Source: Clostridia bacterium
GTDB lineage: Bacteria; Bacillota; Clostridia; Lachnospirales; Anaerotignaceae
NCBI GenBank assembly: GCA_022786605.1
Contig: JALFWW010000004.1
Coordinates: 1-64,000 of the forward strand
Reading direction: 5' to 3'
DNA: 64,000 bases
Notes under the pieces: generated by a model
What the model was told of the DNA's origin: nothing
Databases searched by the model: none
The model's input: only the letters and a program-made list of their open reading frames with translations
Shown here: positions 18,728 through 26,866 of the stretch, piece after piece
Numbering within the stretch: position 1 is the stretch's first letter
Layout: every line of letters begins with the position of its first letter
Program-made: the position numbers and the translations under genes

Positions 18728-18769
18728 AATACATTGCCCACAAAGCCGAACTTTGTGAAACAATGTATT
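18728..18769 (-). terminator. Terminator of the ROK repressor gene
   Basis: Nested stems AATACATTG / CAATGTATT and CACAAAG / CTTTGTG. A U-rich run follows on the minus strand (TTTTTTG), 19 bp after the stop. Confidence 0.85.
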
Positions 18770-18787
18770 CTTTCTCATGCGTTATTT

Positions 18788-19918
18788 TTATATTTGTTCT
18801 AAGAAATCCGCAATGAAATGCAGCGCTACACCAATACAATTTGCTTTCCCTTCGCATCTGCCCAAATGGATATAGCGTTCCTCATCTGGGAAAAAGGCTT
18901 TTTCTTTCAGACAGTTTCGGATCATAGGCATGTAGTCATCCAGATATGGTGTCAGTATGCCACCAATAACGATTTCACAGTCCAAAACCATATGAATGTT
19001 ATGAATGGCGGTAACCAGATGTTCCACGTATTCATCCCAAATTTCCACAATCCGCGGTTCTTTTTTCTCCAGCCGCTGAAAAAAATCTTTGATATCCAGC
19101 CCTAAATCATCACTTAATACTGAAGAGGAGCAATAAGACTCAAAACACCCCTGTCGACCACAATTACAGCGTTTTCCTTCTGGATAGATGCACATATGCC
19201 CAAACTCCGCGCTGCGGCGATTTAACCCCTCAAAGGGTTTCCCATCTATCATCAAGGCACCGCCTACACCTTTTCCAAGAAAAACATATGCCATAGCAGA
19301 AATTCCGTCATAATTCCACCATTCTGCCACACCGCCAGCAGAGGCATCATTTTGTACATACACAGGATATGGAATCACTTCTGTCAGTAGGGAAAGTTTC
19401 ATGTGATGCAGCTGCAGTACCGGCGCGATTTCCACAATGCCTTCCTGCTCGTTGATGATCCCAGGCATAGTGATGCCAACCCCCAGCAATCTTTCTCTGG
19501 AAAAGCCAAAGTGATCCAGAAATTCTTCCAGCTTTTTGGCATAAACCATACGATACTCCGGTGTATTACTGAATGGATATTCCAGTTTTTCATAAGCAAG
19601 TTCTTCCGCCTTCAAATTAATGGCAATAAAACGGATATGCTTCGGCGAAAGTTCGATGCCCACAGAAAAATATACATTTTTATTCAATGTAATCAGCCGT
19701 GCTTTTCTGCCGCCGGTGGACTCATCCGCACCGGCATCTGTCAGAATATTTTCATCAAATAATTCTTTGAGGTTCTGTGTCACAGTCGGCAGGCTCATTT
19801 GCAGCCGCTGCGCAATTTCCTGTTTTGTCAGCGGTCCCTCCGCATCATATATAATGCGAAAAACCTGATTTCTGTTTTGTTTGCGTAATTCAGTTGTTGA
19901 AATTCGTTTTCGTTCCAT
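18788..19918 (-). CDS. ROK-family sugar-responsive repressor
   Basis: 376 residues from ATG 19918. The open frame runs 55 codons further upstream, but this start gives the normal family length, begins at MERKRISTTELRKQN, and has GTGGGTGA upstream. The winged helix (residues 15-70, GPLTKQEIAQRLQMSLPTVT) precedes an ROK domain. The ROK domain has VGIELSPKHIRF, YVQNDASAGGVAEWW, a GKGVGGALMIDGK loop, AEFGHM and the zinc-binding cysteines of RCNCGRQGCFESYC. It resembles XylR/NagC-type repressors. It lies directly upstream of the sugar operon on the same strand and probably senses that operon's sugar. Confidence 0.9.
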   Translation of the reverse strand: MERKRISTTELRKQNRNQVFRIIYDAEGPLTKQEIAQRLQMSLPTVTQNLKELFDENILTDAGADESTGGRKARLITLNKNVYFSVGIELSPKHIRFIAINLKAEELAYEKLEYPFSNTPEYRMVYAKKLEEFLDHFGFSRERLLGVGITMPGIINEQEGIVEIAPVLQLHHMKLSLLTEVIPYPVYVQNDASAGGVAEWWNYDGISAMAYVFLGKGVGGALMIDGKPFEGLNRRSAEFGHMCIYPEGKRCNCGRQGCFESYCSSSVLSDDLGLDIKDFFQRLEKKEPRIVEIWDEYVEHLVTAIHNIHMVLDCEIVIGGILTPYLDDYMPMIRNCLKEKAFFPDEERYIHLGRCEGKANCIGVALHFIADFLEQI

Positions 19919-20103
19919 TGGCTGTTCACCCACTTTTCCGCATTCCGCCCCAAAAAGAAAAACCATCACTTGAACGCCATGCAAAAGAAAATCCCCTTCA
20001 TTCTTTTTGCCAATGACATCGAAAGCAATGGTGAGAAACATCATATCTAATTGCCGTCTGCGCTCATATGCCACTGTGCACATGGCTTGTACATTTGTTT
20101 CTA

Positions 20104-20132
20104 TATATTAACACACTGCTATTATATTTGCA
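20104..20132 (-). promoter_or_regulatory. Candidate promoter of the ROK repressor gene
   Basis: Minus-strand TTGCAA, 17-bp spacer, TAATAT lies in the gap between spoVAB and the ROK gene. It implies a leader of roughly 180 nt if the ATG at 19918 is used. The boxes are imperfect and the box coordinates are approximate. Confidence 0.4.
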
Positions 20133-20156
20133 ACTACTTTTCTAAAACTATTTACA

Positions 20157-20585
20157 TTATGGCAGCTGATAAAAACCATCCTTGAGAAAATACAGCAGGG
20201 AACCCAGCAACTTTCCAAGGGCAAAGGAAACAACAAACCATGTTATGCCTTTATGCAATCGAGCTCGACGCATCAGAATGGGCATTACGTTCAACACTTC
20301 TGCCAAAGCCATTGCCAAAATCCCTACAAAAATACCGCAAAGCAAGGCATGAACCAAAGCTGGAATCCCCTGCATCCCCACTTTCCAATCCAAACACGAT
20401 ACAAAACAGCCAAACAAGCCGCCCAATAATATGATATCTTCATAAAAAGGAATATATTGTTTCGTATTTGTTCTTTGCGCCATCCGCGGCACAATGCCAA
20501 TGGCAGCAATAAACGCAAAGGTACCCGCTGCCACAACCACACCGGAAGCAAAACCGGCGAGTACGAGCAAAGGCATTTTCATCAT
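20157..20585 (-). CDS. spoVAB: Stage V sporulation protein AB
   Basis: 142 residues with four hydrophobic segments (LLVLAGFASGVVVAAGTFAF, then LLGGLFGCFVSCL, ALLCGIFVGILAMALAEVLN, TWFVVSFALGKLLGSLLYF), matching SpoVAB. SpoVA proteins build the inner-membrane channel that moves dipicolinic acid into the developing spore and out at germination. The start codon overlaps the spoVAA stop (ATGA). In Bacillus, spoVAC-F follow directly; here spoVAC-AD-AE lie at 41.9-43.7 kb. Confidence 0.9.
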   Translation of the reverse strand: MMKMPLLVLAGFASGVVVAAGTFAFIAAIGIVPRMAQRTNTKQYIPFYEDIILLGGLFGCFVSCLDWKVGMQGIPALVHALLCGIFVGILAMALAEVLNVMPILMRRARLHKGITWFVVSFALGKLLGSLLYFLKDGFYQLP

Positions 20586-21202
20586 GGTTTTCTCCTCCGT
20601 TTTTTTCGGTCCAACTGTTCAATGATACTTGTTATGGTTTCATTTTCATATGTGGTCATTTCCACCTCAATAGGTGTAGGGTCTTTGGACAACGCAAACT
20701 TTGAAAAATGGTTGAAGAAAACAAGAATTCCTACCACAAGACCGATGCTGTAGGGTATGGTCACCAACTTAGGCAATTCCTGACTTTCGCCATATGCCAT
20801 AGCATAATAATTCTGAAAAATCAACGGAAGCTGCGCGTCTGAGTGAAAACACATAATGGTTGTTGCCGCACCGCAAAACAATACCGCAGACACAAACAGA
20901 ATTTTGCCCCATAATATCAATTTCTTTTCTTTCTTCGGCTGTGGTGTATAAGAAAGCAAAATATCTGACTCTCCCACATTGGATACAGTTGCTTTCGGGT
21001 ATAATGCTGTAATTGCCTGTACCAGTTCCAATACAGAAAGCAGATACATATTTTCCGCTGCTTCTGGAATTTGAAATACAGGAAGTTTTTCCAACTCTCC
21101 CAGACACGCATCACCAGTATAAATTTCCGCTACATCTGAAAGATAAACAATTCTTCTGCCTGTAATCTGTGCTTTTTGCATGGGCTTGATGTAAATATCC
21201 AT
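20582..21202 (-). CDS. spoVAA: Stage V sporulation protein AA
   Basis: 206 residues from ATG 21202, 8 nt after AAGGAGG; an upstream in-frame start has no ribosome site. The N-terminal soluble domain (MDIYIKPMQKAQITGRRIVY, then LSDVAEIYTGD) and two C-terminal membrane segments (near residues 115-135 and 160-180) match SpoVAA. It is translationally coupled to spoVAB. A SigG-like promoter lies upstream. Confidence 0.88.
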   Translation of the reverse strand: MDIYIKPMQKAQITGRRIVYLSDVAEIYTGDACLGELEKLPVFQIPEAAENMYLLSVLELVQAITALYPKATVSNVGESDILLSYTPQPKKEKKLILWGKILFVSAVLFCGAATTIMCFHSDAQLPLIFQNYYAMAYGESQELPKLVTIPYSIGLVVGILVFFNHFSKFALSKDPTPIEVEMTTYENETITSIIEQLDRKKRRRKP

Positions 21203-21224
21203 ACAGCATTCCTCCTTACAGATA

Positions 21225-21254
21225 CAGTATGGATATTCCGGCAAAAAACTATAC
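21225..21254 (-). promoter_or_regulatory. Candidate SigG promoter of spoVAA-spoVAB
   Basis: On the minus strand GTATA (21250-21254), an 18-bp spacer and CATACTG (21225-21231) fit the forespore SigG pattern GNATR-N17/18-CATNNTA with one mismatch. It is 22 bp upstream of the start, and spoVA genes are SigG-dependent in Bacillus. Confidence 0.5.
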
Positions 21255-21284
21255 ATCTGATTCCTTTTGCAGAATCAGTTAAAA

Positions 21285-21318
21285 AACCTCTCCGAAACGC
21301 AATGATTTCGGAGAGGTT
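21285..21318 (-). terminator. Terminator of the spoIID-queA-rarA gene run
   Basis: A perfect 13-bp stem AACCTCTCCGAAA / TTTCGGAGAGGTT has an 8-nt loop and a U-run on both strands. It lies 50 bp past the stop of the last gene. Confidence 0.9.
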
Positions 21319-21367
21319 TTTATTTCCGTCAACACCTAAATTGCCCAGATTTCCAAATTTTGAAATT

Positions 21368-21823
21368 TTATCTGGCAGTGGCAAATCCAATTTCAGCCAA
21401 ATAATTCAATACTTCACCGCAGTTTTTCACAGGATATGTTTTGTCCGCAAAAGAAATCATACCAAAATTCGTTTCTTCCCCTTCATCATATACAGTAACT
21501 CCCACGGTTGTCGCAGGATCACCTCCTGTAATTTCTACCAAAAACTGCGGATTCTGCAGAACAGCCGACAAATCCTCACCTGCCGCGTCTGCCACAGTAG
21601 AAGAAATCAATTCTGCCAACATGGTTTTGCTGCTGTCTTCCAATTCATGCTTTTCGCCGGATTCGTCCGTAACAGCAACAGTGTATTCACCCGTTTCCAC
21701 AATTGCCTGCAATGTGGCAATTCCAGATTGTGCCGTATTTTTCCCACTGTTTTGGTATACCAGAATCACAATGACAGCAATCACAATCAATCCAATCAAT
21801 ACACGAAAACCACTTTTTTTCAT
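21368..21823 (-). CDS. Membrane-anchored protein of unknown function
   Basis: 151 residues from ATG 21823, following AAAGGGGG. An N-terminal signal-anchor (FRVLIGLIVIAVIVILVYQN) is followed by a soluble extracytoplasmic domain of about 120 residues with no cysteines (YTVAVTDESGEKHELEDSSK, then FLVEITGGDPATTVGVTVYD). I do not recognise the family. It is the last gene of the minus-strand run that begins with the SpoIID-like gene and starts 16 bp after rarA. Confidence 0.75.
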   Translation of the reverse strand: MKKSGFRVLIGLIVIAVIVILVYQNSGKNTAQSGIATLQAIVETGEYTVAVTDESGEKHELEDSSKTMLAELISSTVADAAGEDLSAVLQNPQFLVEITGGDPATTVGVTVYDEGEETNFGMISFADKTYPVKNCGEVLNYLAEIGFATAR

Positions 21824-21839
21824 AGTGTTTCCCCCTTTC

Positions 21840-23162
21840 TTACAGCTCACCTTTCAGTCGCTTCATATGCTCTTTCATACGGCGTTCCACGCCATTATTG
21901 CTCATATCATAATAAACTGTTCCAACCAGTTCATCCGGCAGATACTGCTGCTCCACATAATGATTGGGATAATCATGGGCGTATTTATATCCGATAGCGT
22001 TTCCCAAATCATGACTGCCGCTGTAATGGCCATCCCGCAAGTGAGGCGGTACTCCTTTGATCTGGACATTCCGCACATCTGCCAAAGCCTTATCTATGCC
22101 CAAGTAAGCCGCGTTGCTCTTTGGTGCACAGGAAACATAGGTCACTGCCTGCGCCAGCGGAATCCTTCCCTCCGGCATACCGATAAAATTTACCGCCTGC
22201 ATTGCCGACACTGCCACCTGCAGAGCATGAGGATCAGCATTTCCCACATCCTCCGCCGCACAAATGACAACTCGCCGAGCGATAAACTTTGGATCTTCCC
22301 CAGCGTAAATCATTTTTGCCAGATAATACAGTGCCGCATCGGGGTCAGACCCCCGCATACTTTTAATAAAAGCAGAAATGGTGTCATAATGGTTATCTCC
22401 GCCTTTGTCATACTGCAATGCCCGTTTTTGAATGCAATCCTCTGCTACAGACAGGGTAATATGAATCATTCCATCATCATCCGGGTCTGTTGTCAGCACT
22501 GCCAACTCCAAGGCATTGAGTGCTGCTCTTGCGTCACCATTTGCCGTATTGGAAAGAAAATCCAGTGCATCTTCATCCATTTGCGCATGGTAACTGCCCA
22601 AACCTTTTTCCTCATCCGTCAACGCACGCCGCAAAAGAGACGCAATATCTTTCTGCTGTAATGGCTCCAGTGAAAAAATCACGGAACGGGAAACAAGTGC
22701 TCGATTCACCTCAAAATAGGGATTTTCCGTTGTGGCACCAATGAGCACCAGTGTACCGTCCTCCACATGAGGAAGTAGTGTATCCTGCTGTGTTTTATTG
22801 AAACGATGGATTTCGTCGATAAACAGGATGGTCTTTTTGCCAAACATACCCAATCGTTCTTTTGCCGCTGTCACCGTATCTTTGATGTCTTTGATGCCTG
22901 CAGTAGTAGCGTTGATCTGGACAAACTCACTTTTTGTAGTATTGGCAATGATTTTTGCCAGTGTGGTTTTTCCTGTTCCCGGCGGACCATAGAAAATCAA
23001 GGAGCCCAGTCTGTCGCCTTTGATGGCACGGTAAAGCAATTTATCTTTTCCTACAATCTGCTCCTGCCCCACAAATTCTTCTAAAGTTGTTGGACGCATT
23101 CTTGCGGCAAGAGGGGCATCCTGTGTGCCTCTTTTCTGTAGATTATATTCAAAAAGGTCCAT
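21840..23162 (-). CDS. rarA: Replication-associated recombination protein RarA (MgsA)
   Basis: 440 residues from the ATG preceded by AGAGGTGAG. The AAA+ domain has GPPGTGKTTLAK, DEIHRFNKTQQD, IGATTENPYF (sensor 1) and SRSVIF. The C-terminal MgsA tetramerisation domain follows (MRGSDPDAALYYLAKMI, EDVGNADP, and the conserved YKYAHDYPNHYV tail). It acts at stalled replication forks with single-strand-binding protein. It starts 15 bp after queA. Confidence 0.95.
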   Translation of the reverse strand: MDLFEYNLQKRGTQDAPLAARMRPTTLEEFVGQEQIVGKDKLLYRAIKGDRLGSLIFYGPPGTGKTTLAKIIANTTKSEFVQINATTAGIKDIKDTVTAAKERLGMFGKKTILFIDEIHRFNKTQQDTLLPHVEDGTLVLIGATTENPYFEVNRALVSRSVIFSLEPLQQKDIASLLRRALTDEEKGLGSYHAQMDEDALDFLSNTANGDARAALNALELAVLTTDPDDDGMIHITLSVAEDCIQKRALQYDKGGDNHYDTISAFIKSMRGSDPDAALYYLAKMIYAGEDPKFIARRVVICAAEDVGNADPHALQVAVSAMQAVNFIGMPEGRIPLAQAVTYVSCAPKSNAAYLGIDKALADVRNVQIKGVPPHLRDGHYSGSHDLGNAIGYKYAHDYPNHYVEQQYLPDELVGTVYYDMSNNGVERRMKEHMKRLKGEL

Positions 23163-23177
23163 GTTGCTCACCTCTTT

Positions 23178-24209
23178 TTATTTTGTCAGGAACAGGCAGG
23201 CATCCCCAAAGGAGAAGAAGCGATACCGTTCTTTGACAGCTTCTTCATAAACACGCATGATAAAGTCTTTTCCCATCAGAGCGGAAACCAGCATAATCAA
23301 TGTGGATTCCGGCAGATGGAAATTGGTGATCATACAGTCAACCGCTTTGAATGTATAGCCAGGATAAATGAAAATCTTTGTCCAGCCGCTCCCCGCATGA
23401 ACGATGCCGTTTTCATCTGTAACAGATTCCAGTGTTCTGGTACTGGTGGTGCCAACGGCAATGATTCTGCCGCCATTTTTTCTGGCTTCGTTCATAATTG
23501 CCGCCTGATCTTCTTCCACCACATAATATTCGGAATGCATTTCATGATCCAGAATATCTTCCGCTTTTACAGGACGGAAAGTCCCCAGACCTACATGGAG
23601 TGTCACATGCGCGATTTTTACGCCCATTTCTTCGATTTCTTTCAGCAGTTCCGGTGTAAAGTGCAGACCAGCTGTAGGTGCAGCCGCGGAACCGTCATGT
23701 TTTGCGTATACAGTCTGATAGCGTTCTTTATCTTCCAGTTTATGTGTAATGTAAGGAGGCAAAGGCATTTCGCCCAGCTCATCCAGAATATTTTCAAAAA
23801 CACCTTCATACTGGAATTTGATGATACGGTTGCCACCTTCGATGGTTTCCAGCACTTCCGCTGTCAGTCTGCCATCACCAAAGGAAATTTTATCACCGGG
23901 ACGGGCTTTTTTGCCGGGACGCACCAGCACTTCCCATGTATCAATGCTTTTGCGTACCAAAAGCAGCACTTCAATATGCGCGCCAGTACCAACACGTTCC
24001 CCATGAAGTCTGGCAGGCAACACTCTTGTGTCATTGATGACCAGACAGTCCCCTGCTTTCAGATATTCTTTGATATCCCGAAAATGTTTATGGGAAATAG
24101 ATTCCGTATTTTTGTCTGCTACCAACAGCCGGGAAGAAGAACGATCTTTCAAAGGTTCCTGAGCGATCAGCTCTTCCGGTAAATCAAAATAAAAATCACT
24201 AGTTTTCAT
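23178..24209 (-). CDS. queA: S-adenosylmethionine:tRNA ribosyltransferase-isomerase
   Basis: 343 residues beginning [20 protein letters not shown], as usual. Conserved QueA blocks include [36 protein letters not shown] and [17 protein letters not shown]. It converts preQ1 in tRNA to epoxyqueuosine using SAM. No tgt or queG gene is in the window. It lies between a small unknown gene (9-bp gap) and rarA. Confidence 0.97.
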   Translation of the reverse strand: MKTSDFYFDLPEELIAQEPLKDRSSSRLLVADKNTESISHKHFRDIKEYLKAGDCLVINDTRVLPARLHGERVGTGAHIEVLLLVRKSIDTWEVLVRPGKKARPGDKISFGDGRLTAEVLETIEGGNRIIKFQYEGVFENILDELGEMPLPPYITHKLEDKERYQTVYAKHDGSAAAPTAGLHFTPELLKEIEEMGVKIAHVTLHVGLGTFRPVKAEDILDHEMHSEYYVVEEDQAAIMNEARKNGGRIIAVGTTSTRTLESVTDENGIVHAGSGWTKIFIYPGYTFKAVDCMITNFHLPESTLIMLVSALMGKDFIMRVYEEAVKERYRFFSFGDACLFLTK

Positions 24210-24218
24210 GTTTCTTCC

Positions 24219-24488
24219 TCATTTTCTCAATAAATAATTCAGTGCATAATCCATGCCGAAAAATTCCAGCATTTTCGCCCGATAGAGTTTTGTGGAATCA
24301 TCGGGCAGGAAATCAAATCCTTCAATATCATAATCATGGAGCACATAATGTTCCTCCATATCCTGGGATAACACAGTCACTTCAGGGTCGGTATAAGGAC
24401 GGCGGATATCTGTCACTTCCGCATCAGGATCAGAAATCACACGCATGATGTCCGCAATCTGATGATCTTTCAGTTTTTTTACAAACAT
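24219..24488 (-). CDS. Small protein, paralogue A, unknown family
   Basis: 89 residues. It shares ordered motifs with the gene just upstream: KL...QI.DIM..IS at the N-terminus, YVLHDYDIEGF in the middle and YRAKMLEFFGMDYALNYLL at the C-terminus. No membrane segment or cysteine pair is seen. It lies 9 bp from queA and 24 bp from its paralogue. I do not recognise the family; function is unknown. Confidence 0.75.
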   Translation of the reverse strand: MFVKKLKDHQIADIMRVISDPDAEVTDIRRPYTDPEVTVLSQDMEEHYVLHDYDIEGFDFLPDDSTKLYRAKMLEFFGMDYALNYLLRK

Positions 24489-24512
24489 TGGCTTTCCTCT
24501 TTTCTCATTTCC

Positions 24513-24815
24513 TCAATGTTCCAACAAAAAATCGATGGCATATTGGTCGCCAAAGTATTCCAGCATTTTTTTTCGATAAATATATTCGGAACCGGCACCA
24601 GCCCGGTGGAATCCCTGAATATGGTAATCATGGAGGCGATAGGTTTCTTCTGTTTCCTGAAACATTGCCTTTACCTCAGGCACCTTAGACCAGTTGACAC
24701 AATCCTCAAAACTGGAATTATATGTACGAATCTGCACGATCCGTACACTGCCGTCATCGGAAATCAGATTCATAATCTCACGAATCTGTTCTTCTGTTAA
24801 TTTCTCCGCATACAT
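24513..24815 (-). CDS. Small protein, paralogue B, unknown family
   Basis: 100 residues, start 9 nt after AAGGAG. It is a diverged tandem copy of the downstream gene, with KLTEEQIREIMNLIS, YRLHDYHIQGF and YRKKMLEYFGDQYAIDFLL matching positions in paralogue A, plus an insert of about 11 residues. Its 5' end overlaps the 3' end of the upstream gene by 38 bp, implying coupled translation. Confidence 0.75.
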   Translation of the reverse strand: MYAEKLTEEQIREIMNLISDDGSVRIVQIRTYNSSFEDCVNWSKVPEVKAMFQETEETYRLHDYHIQGFHRAGAGSEYIYRKKMLEYFGDQYAIDFLLEH

Positions 24816-25074
24816 CTATACCCGCTCCTTCCAGATCATTTTGAACCATTCGCCAAAGTGATTCCTTGCGGCAGCCCAAAAGCGCATCTCTTACAGCCGC
24901 CAGACTGTTGGGAATCGGACGATGCATACCGCCGCAGCGAAGCCCTTCGTCCAGATAAATCCATAATACGTCCGCGCCTTTCTTTCCGTTCAGATCACAG
25001 TCAGTAAAGCAGAGAGTATTCCCCTCATCATCCCGCCATCCTTTCTGTGAAATCAGAAAGGTCTGCCAATCCAT
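24778..25074 (-). CDS. Small cysteine-containing protein, unknown
   Basis: 98 residues starting at MDWQTFLISQKGW. The ribosome site GAGGGGTGAG overlaps the spoIID-like stop, so translation is coupled. Five cysteines are spread along the chain (CFTDCDLNG, LRCGGMH, LGCRKE, DVCGE). No signal peptide is present. It overlaps the next gene by 38 bp. The family is not recognised. Confidence 0.7.
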   Translation of the reverse strand: MDWQTFLISQKGWRDDEGNTLCFTDCDLNGKKGADVLWIYLDEGLRCGGMHRPIPNSLAAVRDALLGCRKESLWRMVQNDLEGAGIDVCGEINRRTDS

Positions 25075-25078
25075 GTTC

Positions 25079-26698
25079 TCACCCCTCAATGGTTACGCCT
25101 GTATAATAATGTTTGATGATTTCTTCATAAGAATAGCCCTGCTGTGCCATGCCTTGAGCGCCATTCTGGCTCAGACCAACACCATGACCATTACCGCTGC
25201 CTTCAAATACGAAGGTACCATTTTCCACAGTACTGATATTCACATCATAAATCTGATAATCTCCTGTCGTAATCACAGGTGTATTCTGATTGGTATTTGT
25301 ATTTTCAGAAACACTCAAACCATCCAGTTTCAGATTTTTGCCATTCATAGCGGAAAGCGTGCCTTCTGTCTTTGCAGTGATACCATTTGCCGCAGCGGAA
25401 GATGTCAAAGAGCCTGCAGAACTGCTCTTGGCTGCCTGACGCTGCACAGATTTACTGCCGGAAGAAGGATCGCCACCTTTTCCGTTGATGGTGAACATCT
25501 TACTGGGAAGACTGCCGCAGGCACCAGAAAAATAAGTGCGGATGTTTTCTTTTGTCAGTGTCACACTGCCAGAAGTACCGACAATTTTCATTTCCTGTAC
25601 ACGACCGCCTGTAGAAATCTTCGTAATGACAATATCCTGGGCACTGCCGATATTTTCTCCTTTGGCAGAAAGCAGACTATCCAGCTGGGACAGTGTCAAT
25701 GTCTTTTGCCATGTGTTGTTGCCATACTCTCCAACCTCAGGCACCGCTCGCAGATAAGGCACAACAGTATTCCATACATTTTCACTGTTTTCTGTATATC
25801 CTCCTGTAGAAGCGGAAAATACCGCTTCGATGGGCTTACCATTATAACAGATGATTTCTCCTTCTGTTTCATCTACGATGCCGTTGGTTTTGCTGTTTTC
25901 ACCACTGTATCCTTTGTATACCTGACAATTAATGGTGTCACACAATTCATATCCGCTGCTTTTATGAGCGTTCAGTTTGGTCATAGCATAAGTTCTGGCT
26001 GCCAATGTCTGGGCTTTCAATGCTTCTTCACCATAAGAAGCAGGCATTTCTGAAGGAACGACACCATAGAGGTATTCTTCCAAATCAACAACATTTACCG
26101 CTGTCATGACTGCGCCATTCACCGCAAATCGCAGATAGCCACGGTACTGTTTGCCATTGATGGCAAATGTTTCATCGGTGCCGCCGAAGCCATAATCCAC
26201 ATCATTGCTGACCATAAGCAGATTTTCACCGCCGCCGGAAAGACAGATACCGTTAAAATCACCAATGCGTTCCGCGGATTCTTTTGAAGCGTTTTCCACC
26301 TCGGAACGGGAACTGTTCCGCACATATACGGTCCATTCGTTGTTGCCCAAATAACCGCAAGCCGCATCAAAACCTGTACGACGCAGGCTATATGCCAAAT
26401 CTTCGGCTTCTTTCTGAGACATGGTACCAGAAATTTTGATCACTTCTCCCCTGACTATTTTGGCGGTAAATCCGCCGGAAGAAGAAATGATGCCGTCTTC
26501 TCGAAATTTATCATTCTTCAACGTCCCTACAGCCAGTTGACTGCTCCCAATGGAAGCGGATGTGGCATTTTTGCACACAGATTCCAAACCGACTTCTATC
26601 ATTTCAGGTACATCATAAGCAAAGGCTGCCTGCGGCATATTCATACATACAGCCCCCGCCAGTACAGCCCCGAACATACATTGTTTCCATTTTATCAT
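25079..26698 (-). CDS. SpoIID/LytB-domain protein
   Basis: 539 residues from ATG 26698 with TTGGAGGC upstream. A signal peptide (FGAVLAGAVCMNMPQAAFA) is followed by an SPOR-like stretch (residues 85-130), then the SpoIID core with EEYLYGVVPSEMP and GEEALKAQTLAARTYA and, near the C-terminus, GHGVGLSQNGAQGMA. SpoIID is a lytic transglycosylase of spore engulfment; the glutamate of SEMP matches the catalytic one. A low-complexity Ser/Ala insert (around residues 410-450) interrupts the domain. It could be spoIID itself or a LytB-type paralogue. It heads the run leading to rarA. Confidence 0.85.
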   Translation of the reverse strand: MIKWKQCMFGAVLAGAVCMNMPQAAFAYDVPEMIEVGLESVCKNATSASIGSSQLAVGTLKNDKFREDGIISSSGGFTAKIVRGEVIKISGTMSQKEAEDLAYSLRRTGFDAACGYLGNNEWTVYVRNSSRSEVENASKESAERIGDFNGICLSGGGENLLMVSNDVDYGFGGTDETFAINGKQYRGYLRFAVNGAVMTAVNVVDLEEYLYGVVPSEMPASYGEEALKAQTLAARTYAMTKLNAHKSSGYELCDTINCQVYKGYSGENSKTNGIVDETEGEIICYNGKPIEAVFSASTGGYTENSENVWNTVVPYLRAVPEVGEYGNNTWQKTLTLSQLDSLLSAKGENIGSAQDIVITKISTGGRVQEMKIVGTSGSVTLTKENIRTYFSGACGSLPSKMFTINGKGGDPSSGSKSVQRQAAKSSSAGSLTSSAAANGITAKTEGTLSAMNGKNLKLDGLSVSENTNTNQNTPVITTGDYQIYDVNISTVENGTFVFEGSGNGHGVGLSQNGAQGMAQQGYSYEEIIKHYYTGVTIEG

Positions 26699-26817
26699 TT
26701 GTTGCCTCCAAATATTTCTTCCGTACAATCGGAAAAGATTCTCTTTTTGATATTATACCATAGTTTTTCTCATCATTCCACGAAAATTCAAAAGCAGTTT
26801 TTTCAGCATACAAAAAA

Positions 26818-26846
26818 GGATAACCCTTCCTAAGGAAAGGTTATCC
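26818..26846 (-). terminator. Terminator of the mtl-pts operon
   Basis: Perfect stem GGATAACC / GGTTATCC with inner CTTCC / GGAAAG pairing, followed by six U residues on the minus strand. It is 21 bp after ptsI. Confidence 0.9.
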
Positions 26847-26866
26847 CCATTCAGATTTTCACAATT

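Noticed and set aside
19919-20083. N-terminal 55-codon extension of the ROK repressor
   Set aside because: It has no family counterpart and no ribosome site at its start; the family N-terminus begins at MERKRIS.
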